From contig CBDTTW010000117.1 in assembly GCA_965363675.1 (NCBI GenBank), positions 1-9,579 of the forward strand: 9,579 nucleotides of DNA, written 5' to 3'. The notes beneath the pieces were generated by a model, which saw only the letters and a program-made list of their open reading frames with translations, was not told the origin of the DNA and did not search any database. Shown here in pieces: positions 1 through 6,709 of the stretch; position 1 is the stretch's first letter; each line of letters begins with the position of its first letter. Source of the stretch: CBDTTW01 sp965363675. GTDB lineage: Bacteria > Bacteroidota > Rhodothermia > Rhodothermales > DASSAV01. The position numbers were made by a program, and so were the translations under genes.

Positions 1-22
1 GCGGGCGCCTCAAAACGCCCGC
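1..22 (-). terminator. Possible terminator hairpin over the DUF5686 stop codon
   Basis: GCGGGCG at 1-7 and CGCCCGC at 16-22 form a perfect 7-base inverted repeat with an 8-base loop that contains the stop codon (minus-strand TGA, 12-10). The following T-tract, if any, would lie outside the window, so an intrinsic terminator cannot be confirmed. Confidence 0.35.
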
Positions 23-2403
23 ACCACGCCCACGCCGAAGGCGCCGCCGGGGGCGTCGAGACGCACCGCCGCGTCCACCCGGAGCAGCCGGAACAGCCCG
101 CCGACCGACGCGCCCACCTCGTGATGCAACCCCCGGCCGAGCGTGGGCGCCGCCGGCCCGAGCGGGGCGCGGTATGGCATGTCGGTCCATGCGCCGGCAT
201 GCCCGCCGTGCAGGCTGAGCGTGTAGCCCCGCCGCGCGAGCCCATACCACCCCAGGCGCTCCCACGGAGCCGTGCGGAAGCTGTGCTCCCAGAACAGCCC
301 GGCCGTCCGCGTGCCCTCGTAGGGCAGGCCGGGGCGCGTGCGCAGCCCGCCGAGCGTTTGCAGCGGCCCCAGGCTCCCGTCAATCGTCAGCGCCCGCGTC
401 GCCGGGAGCCGCCCGTGCGAGAGGCCGCCCACGAAGCGCACGTCGAGCGTGTTGGGCGTGAAGCGCCGGCGCTGCCACGTCGGGATGCGATAGTCGGCCA
501 CGACGGCCAGACGCGCGTACTCCTGCGAGCGCTCGGCGCGGCCGTACTCGGCCTCCAGGCGCACGCCCCGGCTGCCGGAGACGCCCGGAAGGCCGCCCAG
601 GCCGCCCGCCGAAATGCGCGCCTGCGCCGCCCACAGCCGCCCGATGCCGATGCCGGGGTTGGGCCGCCCGTCGCGCGCCGCGCCCACCACATCCCAGCCG
701 GTGCGCACCGGCAAGCTGCGCGGCCGCCCGGCGATGCCCTGCACCCGCACTTCGGGGCCCCGGGGCCCCGGCCGGACGCTCGCCCACAGGCGCGCCTCCC
801 GCCGCAGGTAGTAGTCGAAATAGTCCTCGCCGCCCAGCAGCCGGTAGGCCGACGTGAGCGCCTCCGGGTAAAGCGCCGAGGCATACCGGGCCGCTGCGCC
901 GCGCGCGTAGGCTCCGCCGAGCGCCCACCGGCGGCCCAGCCCGAGGCGCACCCCGCCGCCGTATTGCAGGCGCGCGGCCTCGGCGGCGTGCGTGGCGGCC
1001 CCCACGCGCGCCCATCCCGACGCCCGCGCCCCCTGCGCCGCAAGTCGCGCCTCCGCATAGCCTCCCTCGACGCGGTTGTACCGGGCGTCCGGGCGGAAGC
1101 GCAGCCTCGCGCCGCCTGTGCTTCCACCGGAGCCTGCCCCCGCCGAGCTGCCTTCCCCGTCCGAGCGCACTTGAAGCCGCGCCAGGCGCGCCAGCAGCCC
1201 GCGCGGCGCGAACGCCGCTTCCAGCGTGCTCAGGCTGTCGAGCGTGGCGTAAGCCCGCGCCTCGGCCGCCTCCAGCGGCGCCCGAGCGGCGCTGCGGGCC
1301 AGCAGCGTGTCGGCCGCTACGGCCGCCGAGTCCAGGCGCACGGCGCGGCTGCGCTTCTCGTAGAGCGAGTCCGGCGTCGGCGCGTTCACGGCGTAGTTCG
1401 TGATGCGCGCCGTCTGCCGAATGAAGATGGGCGGCAGCGAGAACAGCCCGCCCGCCCCGATGCGAAACTGCATCTGCGAGCGAAAATCCACGGGCAGCCA
1501 GTACTCGGCCCCGAAGTCCGAGAACTGCTGCTGGAAGGCCGCCTCGACGCGCTCGAAGGGCGGCGGAAACAGAAACGCCTCGCCCGGCGACAGGTTGGCC
1601 TCCAGCAGCGCGAATGCCTCGTCCAGAACGGCGATGCGGCCCCGGAACGCGGCGCTCAGCCGGTCGCGCGGCTCCACGTCGAGGTCGTATACGGCCGCGC
1701 CGTCCAGGCTGCGCACCCCCGCGATCCGGAAGCGGTACACCTCGAGCGCGCGCGGGTGCGTCACGCCGACGAACGTGAAGCCCATGAAGGCGATGTCGTC
1801 GTCGTAGAGGTTGACGACGAAGCCGGCCGCCGGCAGCGCCCCTTGCAGGGGCAGGTTCGCCGTTTGCCGCCGCGCCGTCACGACTTCGCGCAAGCCTCCC
1901 TCCCGCCGCCAGTACACTCGGCTCAGCGACTCGGCGACGGAGACGATGCCGGTGTCGTTCGCCACGGTGAAGCGGTTGTACGCCTCCGCCTGGAACGTGC
2001 GCAGCCGCTCCTGCTGCTCGGCTTTGCGCGCAATCACGCGGCGCATGAGGCGCACCGCCGGGTCCTCGCCCGAGACGACGACCTCCCCAAGGCCGATGAC
2101 GGAGGGCTTGAGGGCGATGTTCTGGAGCGTGTCGGCGCCCACGGGCAGCGCCCGTACGGCGCTCTCGTAGCCGATGTAGCGCACCGCCAGCCGCGCCGGC
2201 AGCGACGGCACGAGCAGCGCATACGCGCCCTCCGCGTTGGCGATCGTCCCGAGGTAGGTTCCCTCGATCTGCACCGTCGCCGCCGGCAGCGGCTCGCCCG
2301 TCTCGGCGCTCGTCACGACGCCGCGCACCAGGGTCTGCCCGGGCGCCGGCAAGACCGCCAGACCGCATACGAGCGCCGCAAGAGCGGTTTTCAGGGAGCG
2401 CAT
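10..2403 (-). CDS. DUF5686 outer-membrane protein with carboxypeptidase-regulatory-like N-terminal domain
   Basis: The product is 797 aa and is probably an outer-membrane protein; its biochemical role is unknown. Residues 1-22 form a signal peptide (MRSLK, hydrophobic ALAALVCGLAVL, then PAPGQ). Residues 25-100 match the CarboxypepD_reg-like beta-sandwich (RGVVTSAETGEPLPAATV, then the NAEGAYALLVP turn and YIGYES). Residues from about 115 resemble DUF5686, including EYWLPVDFRSQMQF. A Gly/Ser-rich linker lies at about residues 410-425. The rest is rich in alternating Gly, Arg and aromatic residues and ends in VVRAF; a terminal Phe is typical of outer-membrane beta-barrels. The frame stays open upstream to 2793, but the ATG at 2403 is chosen because it begins the signal peptide and avoids overlap with the regulator gene. 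That regulator stops 50 bases upstream on the same strand, so co-transcription is plausible. No clear ribosome binding site is visible. Family assignment is from recognised motifs, not from a search. Confidence 0.85.
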   Translation of the reverse strand: MRSLKTALAALVCGLAVLPAPGQTLVRGVVTSAETGEPLPAATVQIEGTYLGTIANAEGAYALLVPSLPARLAVRYIGYESAVRALPVGADTLQNIALKPSVIGLGEVVVSGEDPAVRLMRRVIARKAEQQERLRTFQAEAYNRFTVANDTGIVSVAESLSRVYWRREGGLREVVTARRQTANLPLQGALPAAGFVVNLYDDDIAFMGFTFVGVTHPRALEVYRFRIAGVRSLDGAAVYDLDVEPRDRLSAAFRGRIAVLDEAFALLEANLSPGEAFLFPPPFERVEAAFQQQFSDFGAEYWLPVDFRSQMQFRIGAGGLFSLPPIFIRQTARITNYAVNAPTPDSLYEKRSRAVRLDSAAVAADTLLARSAARAPLEAAEARAYATLDSLSTLEAAFAPRGLLARLARLQVRSDGEGSSAGAGSGGSTGGARLRFRPDARYNRVEGGYAEARLAAQGARASGWARVGAATHAAEAARLQYGGGVRLGLGRRWALGGAYARGAAARYASALYPEALTSAYRLLGGEDYFDYYLRREARLWASVRPGPRGPEVRVQGIAGRPRSLPVRTGWDVVGAARDGRPNPGIGIGRLWAAQARISAGGLGGLPGVSGSRGVRLEAEYGRAERSQEYARLAVVADYRIPTWQRRRFTPNTLDVRFVGGLSHGRLPATRALTIDGSLGPLQTLGGLRTRPGLPYEGTRTAGLFWEHSFRTAPWERLGWYGLARRGYTLSLHGGHAGAWTDMPYRAPLGPAAPTLGRGLHHEVGASVGGLFRLLRVDAAVRLDAPGGAFGVGVVRAF

Positions 2404-2419
2404 ACGGGGCAAAGCTTTA

Positions 2420-2442
2420 GCGGGCCGGGCGCGCCCTCCCGC
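2420..2442 (-). repeat. GC-rich hairpin between regulator stop and DUF5686 start
   Basis: GCGGG (2420-2424) pairs with CCCGC (2438-2442), enclosing the 10-base palindrome GGGCGCGCCC (2427-2436). It lies in the 50-base gap after the regulator gene and ends 16 bases before the DUF5686 ATG. No U-run follows it on the minus strand, so it is not a standard terminator. It could limit read-through or affect translation of the downstream gene, or be chance in GC-rich DNA. Confidence 0.35.
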
Positions 2443-2453
2443 CGGGGAAAAGG

Positions 2454-3173
2454 CTACACCTGCGCTTCCTTGTGCGCCTGAATCCACTGCACGGCGAAGT
2501 GCAGCAGTCCCGAGACAGAGGTAAAGCCCAGCTTCTCCTTGGCCCGGCGGCGGTACGTCTCGACCGTCTTGCGGCTGAGTTGCAGCTTCTCGGAAATGGC
2601 CTCGATGCTTTCGCCCCGACCGAGCAGCCGGAAAACGGCGATCTCGCGGTCGGTGAGCTGGTCGATGGCGTGGGGTTGCCCGTAGCCCGCCTCGTTGCGC
2701 TGCACGACCTTGCTGATGATCATGGCGGTCATGCGGTGGCTGAGGTAGATGTCCCCCCGCGCCACCGTGCGCACGGCATCGACGATGTTCCACGTCGGCT
2801 CGCTTTTCATGACGTAGCCCGAGGCTCCGGCGCGCAGCGCCCGTTCGGCGTACACGTCCTCGCCGTGCATCGAGAACACGATGATGCGCATGCTCGGGAA
2901 GTGGAGGTGCATCCGGTGCACCAGGTCCAGGCCGTGCGCGTCGAGCAGCGAGAGGTCTACGATGGCCACGTGCGGCTGCGTCTCGCGGGCCAGGCGCATG
3001 GCCTCCTCCGAGTCCGACGCCTCGCCGGCAAAAACGAGGTCGGGGTACGGCAGCAGGCTGTCGCGAATGGCTTCTCGGATGGCCGGGTGGTCATCGACGG
3101 CGATGATGCGAATGGGTGCGGGCGCGGCGTCGCCCCCCGGATGCTGTCGTGATGAGCCCTGTTCAGCCGCCAT
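2454..3173 (-). CDS. NarL/LuxR-family response regulator (second of a tandem pair)
   Basis: This 239-aa response regulator has an N-terminal receiver domain and a C-terminal LuxR-type helix-turn-helix. Receiver landmarks are acidic D27-D28 (VDDHPAIREA), phospho-acceptor D73 (AIVDLSLLDAHG), switch Ser S101 (IIVFSMH) and conserved K123 (GYVMKSEP). The DNA-binding domain starts near 170 (DQLTDREIAVFRLLGRG), with LSRKTVETYRRRAKEKLGF at about 199-217 as its recognition region. The sites needed for phosphorylation are intact. It is a close paralogue of the regulator encoded 243 bases upstream; more than half of aligned residues match by eye. The likely phospho-donor is the histidine kinase encoded further upstream on the same strand. 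The ATG at 3173 precedes a non-conserved Gly/Pro/Ala-rich tail of about 20 residues before the receiver, so the start could lie slightly further in. Targets are unknown; the DUF5686 gene 50 bases downstream is one candidate. Confidence 0.93.
   Translation of the reverse strand: MAAEQGSSRQHPGGDAAPAPIRIIAVDDHPAIREAIRDSLLPYPDLVFAGEASDSEEAMRLARETQPHVAIVDLSLLDAHGLDLVHRMHLHFPSMRIIVFSMHGEDVYAERALRAGASGYVMKSEPTWNIVDAVRTVARGDIYLSHRMTAMIISKVVQRNEAGYGQPHAIDQLTDREIAVFRLLGRGESIEAISEKLQLSRKTVETYRRRAKEKLGFTSVSGLLHFAVQWIQAHKEAQV
2524..2567. repeat. 44-base block identical to 3487-3530 in the paralogous regulator gene
   Basis: The two regulator genes share a 44-base stretch with no mismatch, coding for the recognition-helix segment TVETYRRRAKEKLGF. 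Elsewhere the paralogues differ at many synonymous sites, even where the protein is the same. The orientation is direct, with copies 963 bases apart. Confidence 0.8.
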
Positions 3174-3258
3174 GCTTGCCGCGTCGAGAGAATCGCAGAA
3201 ACCCCGCCCTGCCCCCTTCGGGGTTGCGCAGCCCGGACCAGACGCCTTTGCGCCGGGG

Positions 3259-3277
3259 GCGCTCTCGGAAAGAGCGC
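3259..3277. repeat. Short perfect hairpin upstream of the second regulator
   Basis: GCGCTCT (3259-3265) and AGAGCGC (3271-3277) flank a 5-base loop. It lies about 86 bases upstream of the ATG at 3173, within the 243-base gap between the two regulators, and may fold in the leader of that gene. There is no T-tract on either side. The gap contains no gene of its own that I can support. Confidence 0.4.
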
Positions 3278-3303
3278 GCTCGGGAGCGGGAATACACCAG
3301 GGG

Positions 3304-3345
3304 AAGTTAACCGATTAAGCGGCGCGCGCCGACGCGCTTTAACTT
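3304..3345. repeat. Nested inverted repeat between the two regulator genes
   Basis: AAGTTAA (3304-3310) is the exact reverse complement of TTAACTT (3339-3345). Inside it, TTAAGCG (3315-3321) and CGCTTTAA (3335-3342) form a competing imperfect pair around a GC-rich core. It is AT-rich at the ends, unlike its surroundings, and lies 71 bases after the first regulator's stop. It could be an operator, a terminator-like stem or an attenuator. Confidence 0.4.
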
Positions 3346-3416
3346 ATTCGGGCAGGTAGGTCTAGCGCACCGCAGGCGGCAATGATGAGCCATTTCGCCG
3401 AGCCTGACGGGCGGGC

Positions 3417-4124
3417 CTACTTGCTTTTGCTGCTCTGCCCGTGCGTCCACTGCACGGCAAACTGGAGCAGCTCCGACACGCTGTCGAAGCCCAGCTTCTC
3501 CTTGGCCCGGCGGCGGTACGTCTCGACCGTTTTGCGGCTCAGGTTGAGCCGGTCCGTAATCTCCTCGATGGTGTAGCCCTCGCCCAGCATCTGGAAGACG
3601 GCCATTTCGCGGTCGGTGAACTCGTCCACGGCGAAGCTCGGGCGCGAGGACTGGCCGCGCGCCACCTTGCTCAGGATGCGGCTCGCCATGCGGTGGCTCA
3701 GGTACACCTCGCCGCGCGTGACCCAGCGCACCGCCTCGATGACCTTGTGCGTAGGCTCGCTTTTCATGAGGTACCCCGAGGCCCCGGCGCGGATCGCCCG
3801 CTCGGCATACACATCCTCGTCGTACATCGAAAACACGATCACGTGCACTTCCGGAAACTGCACCCGGATGTTCTGCACCAGGTCGAGGCCGTGGGCGTCT
3901 TCGAGCGAGATGTCCACGATGGCGACGTCCGGCTTCGCCTGCTCTACGGCGCGCATGGCTTCAGAGGCCGTGCCGGCCTCTCCGCAGAGGTCTATGCCCA
4001 TCTTCGTGCCGATGGTTTCCTTGAGCGCCTCCCGAATGGCCGGGTGGTCGTCCACGATGAGCACGCGAATGTTGCCGTCGATGCTTTTGCGGGGCGCGCT
4101 CGTTTGGGTCAGGGAGTTGCTCAT
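3417..4124 (-). CDS. NarL/LuxR-family response regulator (first of a tandem pair)
   Basis: This 235-aa regulator is built like its downstream paralogue. Its receiver carries D25-D26 (IVDDHPAIREAL), phospho-acceptor D71 (AIVDISLEDAHG), S99 (VIVFSMY) and K121 (GYLMKSEP). The helix-turn-helix begins near 167 (DEFTDREMAVFQMLGEG) and contains LSRKTVETYRRRAKEKLGF. The helix 4-beta 5 face (EDVYAERA, RAGASGY, MKSEPT) and the recognition helix are the same in both paralogues. They may therefore form mixed dimers and bind the same DNA sites; this is inference. The gene starts 95 bases after the histidine kinase stop on the same strand, the usual layout of a cognate kinase-regulator pair. The C-terminus is a short polar SSKSK tail. 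No Shine-Dalgarno is evident before the ATG at 4124, and the leader is markedly more AT-rich than the surroundings. Confidence 0.94.
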   Translation of the reverse strand: MSNSLTQTSAPRKSIDGNIRVLIVDDHPAIREALKETIGTKMGIDLCGEAGTASEAMRAVEQAKPDVAIVDISLEDAHGLDLVQNIRVQFPEVHVIVFSMYDEDVYAERAIRAGASGYLMKSEPTHKVIEAVRWVTRGEVYLSHRMASRILSKVARGQSSRPSFAVDEFTDREMAVFQMLGEGYTIEEITDRLNLSRKTVETYRRRAKEKLGFDSVSELLQFAVQWTHGQSSKSK

Positions 4125-4187
4125 ACGCCTCTTATTCGCCGTTTGGAAACCATGCTGAATGTATCAACTGCGCGGAAGGTAATATAG

Positions 4188-4198
4188 TCCAATTTGGA
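4188..4198. promoter_or_regulatory. Small dyad in the kinase-regulator gap
   Basis: TCCAA-T-TTGGA is a perfect dyad in the AT-rich 95-base leader between the kinase stop and the first regulator's ATG. It is next to the AT-rich stretch AATATAG. It may be an operator for a promoter internal to the cluster. The half-sites are short, so chance is possible. Confidence 0.25.
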
Positions 4199-4219
4199 AT
4201 GCGCGCGTAGGCCCCGGCG

Positions 4220-6325
4220 CTACATGGGGTCTATGAGGGCGATGCCGTGCAGCGAGGCCCGCTGCTGCTCCAGGCGCGGAAACCGGACCGTGACGCAGGT
4301 GCCCTTCTTCGGACCCTCGGTGTGCGCGTCGATCTCCAGCGTCCCCCCGACGGCCCGAGCGCGGTAGAACATGCTCTTGAGCCCGAGCGAGCGCGTCTTG
4401 CTGCGCGAGGACAAATCGAAGCCTGCCCCGTCGTCGCAGATTTGCAACTGGTAGGCGCCGGGCTGTTCGTCGAGGCGCACGGTGATCTTCGAGGCCCCGG
4501 CGTACTTGAGCGCGTTGTTGGTGGCCTCCTGCGCAATGCGGTACAGGTGCAGCTTGATGTCGGTCGAGGCCGTAGCCGGCTCGCCGGTTTGCTCGTACAC
4601 GCAGTGGATGTTGGGCAAGAGGTTCAGGTTGTACACCAGCTCGCGCAGCACGATCGGCAGCTCCTCGTGGTAGAGGTGCAGCGGCGCCATGCCGCTGTGG
4701 ATCTCGCGCACGCGCACGCTCGCCTCTTCGGAGAAGCCCACCACTTTTCGCGCCAGGCTGTAGCCCTCGTCGCCCTCGCGGAAGAAGCGGTCGGCGAGGT
4801 TGCTGCTGAGCATGCGCACCGCCGTGAGCAGTTGGCCGACGCCGTCGTGCAAATCGCGCCCGAAGCGCTGCTGCTGGTGTTCGAGGGCCGCCACCATCTG
4901 CTGCTCCATCTCGACGCGCTCGGTCACGTCCACGCAACTGCCCCAGATGCGCGCCACCGCCCCGCCTTCGCACGCCCCGACGACGTTGAGCAGCAGATGC
5001 CGGGCCTTGCCGCCGGCCGGGTGCAGCACGTACTCCCAGTTGCGCAGCCGGTGCCCCGCCCGCACGAACTCCTGCACGAGGTCGCGGTGCAGGCACTGCA
5101 CGAGGTCGGCCATAGGGCGCCCGACCACCTCGGCCTCGGTGCGCTCGCCGGGCAGCATCGCCAGGAAGGCATGGTTGCACTCGGCCACGACGCCGCCGGC
5201 CAGAAGCTGCTCGGCTTGCGCCTCGGCCGGCTGATCCGTGCGTACGGGTTCCGCCAACTCGATGCGCCAGATCGCTTCGGAGATCGTTTCGATGAATGTG
5301 CGGTAGCGCTCCTCGCTCTGCTTGAGCGCCCATTCGGCCGCCTTGCGCTCGGTGATGTCGCGGAAGACGATTTGCGAGGCGCGGCCTCCGTTGTGGCTGA
5401 TCGGCGCGGAAAACCACTCCACGACGCGCTCCGAGCCGTCGAACCGGATGATGGTTTGCTCGGCCGGACCGCAGTTTTGCCCGGCAAGGTTGGCCTTGAG
5501 ATAGCTTTCGATGCGCTCGTAGTCCTGCGCCGACACGAAGTCATAGGGCGCGTTCCCGATCACGTCGGCAGGGTCGCCCTGGCCGAGCAGCCGCCCGGCG
5601 GAATGATTCGCGTAGACGATCAAATCGCTCACGACGATCAGAATGGGCTCGGGGTTGCTCTCGACGAGCTTCCGCCAGCGCTCCTCGCTCTCGCGCTGCG
5701 ACTGCTCGGCCAGGCGCCGCCCCAGGTACGCCGCCAGAATGTCGCTGAACATCTGGAGCATCCGGTTGTCGAGGTCGAGGTCGGCCTGTGCGCCTTCGCG
5801 CTCGAACCCGAGATAGCCGTAGAAACGGCCTGCCGAGGAAATCACCGGGATCACGGAAAGGCGGCTGCCGGCCGCTGCGTGGTCCGTCAAGCGTCCGCTC
5901 GTGTCGCGCGCGAGTTCCTGCACCCACAGCGGGCGCGCCTGATGCCCCGGGCGGCACCACGAGACCACGTCGCCGAGGAGTTCGCTCACGCCGTAAGGCA
6001 GCAGCTCGCCCCGCGCCTGCGACCATGCCTGAAGCAGTTCGGTGCGCTCGGAAGCGCGGCTGGTCTCCTGAAAAACGAGCTTCTCGTCCGAAGGCGTCGG
6101 AATCAGGTACACGCACGTCGAGTCCGTCGCCTCGCCGACGACCCCGAGCACCGTCGTGAGGTCCACGTCCACCTGCGAGAGCAGCAGCCGCGATGCAGCC
6201 AGGAGCGCCTGCTCCCGCTGCTGCGGGGGGGCGGACCCGGCGCCCGCCTTACGGCGCGCACGGTTGCCGTCCGGCGCCGCCTCGCGCTCGGCCTCTCGGT
6301 GTGGTATGGCAGCGTGTAGCTTCAT
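4220..6325 (-). CDS. Soluble GAF-PAS-PAS sensor histidine kinase (HisKA_3 / NarL-partner type)
   Basis: From the ATG at 6325 the product is 701 aa. Domains in order: a GAF-like domain at about 54-203 (DSTCVYLIP, then FYGYLGFEREG and DNRMLQMFSDILAAYLG); a first PAS at about 214-325 (ESEERWRKLVESNPEPILIV, ending in FRDITERKAAE); a second PAS at about 335-470, ending in GSCVDVTERVEMEQQ; a HisKA_3 dimerisation domain with the phospho-acceptor H493 in FGRDLHDGVGQLL; and a HATPase_c domain with N-box AQEATNNALKYAGA (N603/N604), G1 motif DDGAGFD (631-637) and G2 region SLGLKSM. No membrane segment is visible, so it is probably a cytoplasmic sensor. HisKA_3 kinases act on NarL-type regulators, and two such genes follow directly. 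An in-frame GTG at 6415 would add 30 residues. It is not chosen because those codons are less GC-rich at third positions and show no domain. The ligand is unknown. Confidence 0.92.
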   Translation of the reverse strand: MKLHAAIPHREAEREAAPDGNRARRKAGAGSAPPQQREQALLAASRLLLSQVDVDLTTVLGVVGEATDSTCVYLIPTPSDEKLVFQETSRASERTELLQAWSQARGELLPYGVSELLGDVVSWCRPGHQARPLWVQELARDTSGRLTDHAAAGSRLSVIPVISSAGRFYGYLGFEREGAQADLDLDNRMLQMFSDILAAYLGRRLAEQSQRESEERWRKLVESNPEPILIVVSDLIVYANHSAGRLLGQGDPADVIGNAPYDFVSAQDYERIESYLKANLAGQNCGPAEQTIIRFDGSERVVEWFSAPISHNGGRASQIVFRDITERKAAEWALKQSEERYRTFIETISEAIWRIELAEPVRTDQPAEAQAEQLLAGGVVAECNHAFLAMLPGERTEAEVVGRPMADLVQCLHRDLVQEFVRAGHRLRNWEYVLHPAGGKARHLLLNVVGACEGGAVARIWGSCVDVTERVEMEQQMVAALEHQQQRFGRDLHDGVGQLLTAVRMLSSNLADRFFREGDEGYSLARKVVGFSEEASVRVREIHSGMAPLHLYHEELPIVLRELVYNLNLLPNIHCVYEQTGEPATASTDIKLHLYRIAQEATNNALKYAGASKITVRLDEQPGAYQLQICDDGAGFDLSSRSKTRSLGLKSMFYRARAVGGTLEIDAHTEGPKKGTCVTVRFPRLEQQRASLHGIALIDPM

Positions 6326-6447
6326 CGGCGCGGCGGGACGCACCCCGCGCGCCCCCGCAATCCATTCTCTGTAAACGTTGTCCGCCGGGTTCTCCTCACC
6401 GCCTTCCCTCCCCACGCCCTACGGTTCACGCCATCGTATCCGAGGTA

Positions 6448-6513
6448 GGATCGGCGCCAAACCCCGATTCTTAACTCGGAACTACTTTTTCCGCATCCGC
6501 CGCCGGCCGATCC
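6448..6513. repeat. 8-base inverted repeat upstream of the kinase gene
   Basis: GGATCGGC (6448-6455) and GCCGATCC (6506-6513) are exact reverse complements 50 bases apart, in the region that should hold the kinase promoter. Together with the larger element at 6530-6647, these are the only structures I see in the 294-base gap between 6416 and 6709. No clear promoter was recognised there. Confidence 0.25.
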
Positions 6514-6529
6514 GGGCGCGCTCGTTATC

Positions 6530-6647
6530 TTGACAACCTAAGATGCATGCGCGCACGCGGTTGCAAAGCTAAGCCGGATTGCCCAAAGTCGCAACCCGTG
6601 CAAGTTTTGCGCATATGCCTTACCTATTATGCACTTAGGTATTTCAA
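6530..6647. other. Nested inverted-repeat (long interrupted stem-loop) element
   Basis: The divergent region between the kinase and the plus-strand oxidoreductase holds ordered complementary segments. ACCTAAG (6536-6542) pairs with CTTAGGT (6634-6640). TGCAT (6544-6548) pairs with ATGCA (6629-6633), leaving A6543 bulged. GCGC (6549-6552) pairs with GCGC (6609-6612). GCACG plus GGTTGC (6553-6557, 6559-6564, C6558 bulged) pairs with GCAACCCGTGC (6591-6601). TTGA (6530-6533) and TCAA (6644-6647) can add four more pairs across a small internal loop. This gives 27-31 pairs, a 26-base loop (6565-6590) and two right-arm bulges of 7 and 16 bases. The element ends about 63-70 bases before the ATG at 6710. 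It could be a structured leader, a small RNA, a protein-binding cruciform or a degenerate mini-transposon. No known riboswitch consensus was recognised. Confidence 0.55.
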
Positions 6648-6709
6648 AAACGACGCGCCGATTGTGAATCCCGCCGTCGCGCGCGCACTCGTCACAGCCT
6701 GCCATTGTC

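Noticed and set aside
2410..2417. AAGCTTTG on the minus strand, near the Bacteroidota -7 box TAnnTTTG
   Set aside because: It is only about 7 bases from the ATG, and the region where a -33 box should be is the GC-rich hairpin.
121..2481. 786-codon open frame on the plus strand
   Set aside because: It lies antisense to the DUF5686 gene. Its translation is dominated by Arg, Ala, Pro and Gly, with no domain or hydrophobic core. Long antisense frames are expected in DNA with GC-rich third positions.
3212..3223. CCCC-TTC-GGGG mini-hairpin in the leader of the second regulator
   Set aside because: It is a four-pair stem with a three-base loop in GC-rich DNA; too short to support a function.
4247..6319. 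690-codon open frame on the plus strand
   Set aside because: It is antisense to the histidine kinase, and its His/Arg/Ala/Leu-rich translation has no recognisable fold. The minus-strand frame has complete kinase motifs.
6325..6415. GTG start for the histidine kinase at 6415
   Set aside because: The 30 extra residues show no domain, and their codons are less GC-rich at third positions than the rest of the gene. The ATG at 6325 is preferred, though the longer form cannot be excluded.
6530..6535. TTGACA resembling a sigma-70 -35 box
   Set aside because: No AT-rich -10 element lies about 17 bases downstream; that region is GC-rich stem. The hexamer is part of the inverted-repeat end.
6579..6609. 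TTG, 20 bases, AAgtTTTG on the plus strand as a Bacteroidota-type promoter for the dehydrogenase
   Set aside because: The spacing fits, but the -7 box lacks its first T and both parts lie inside the stem-loop. The match is too weak to annotate.
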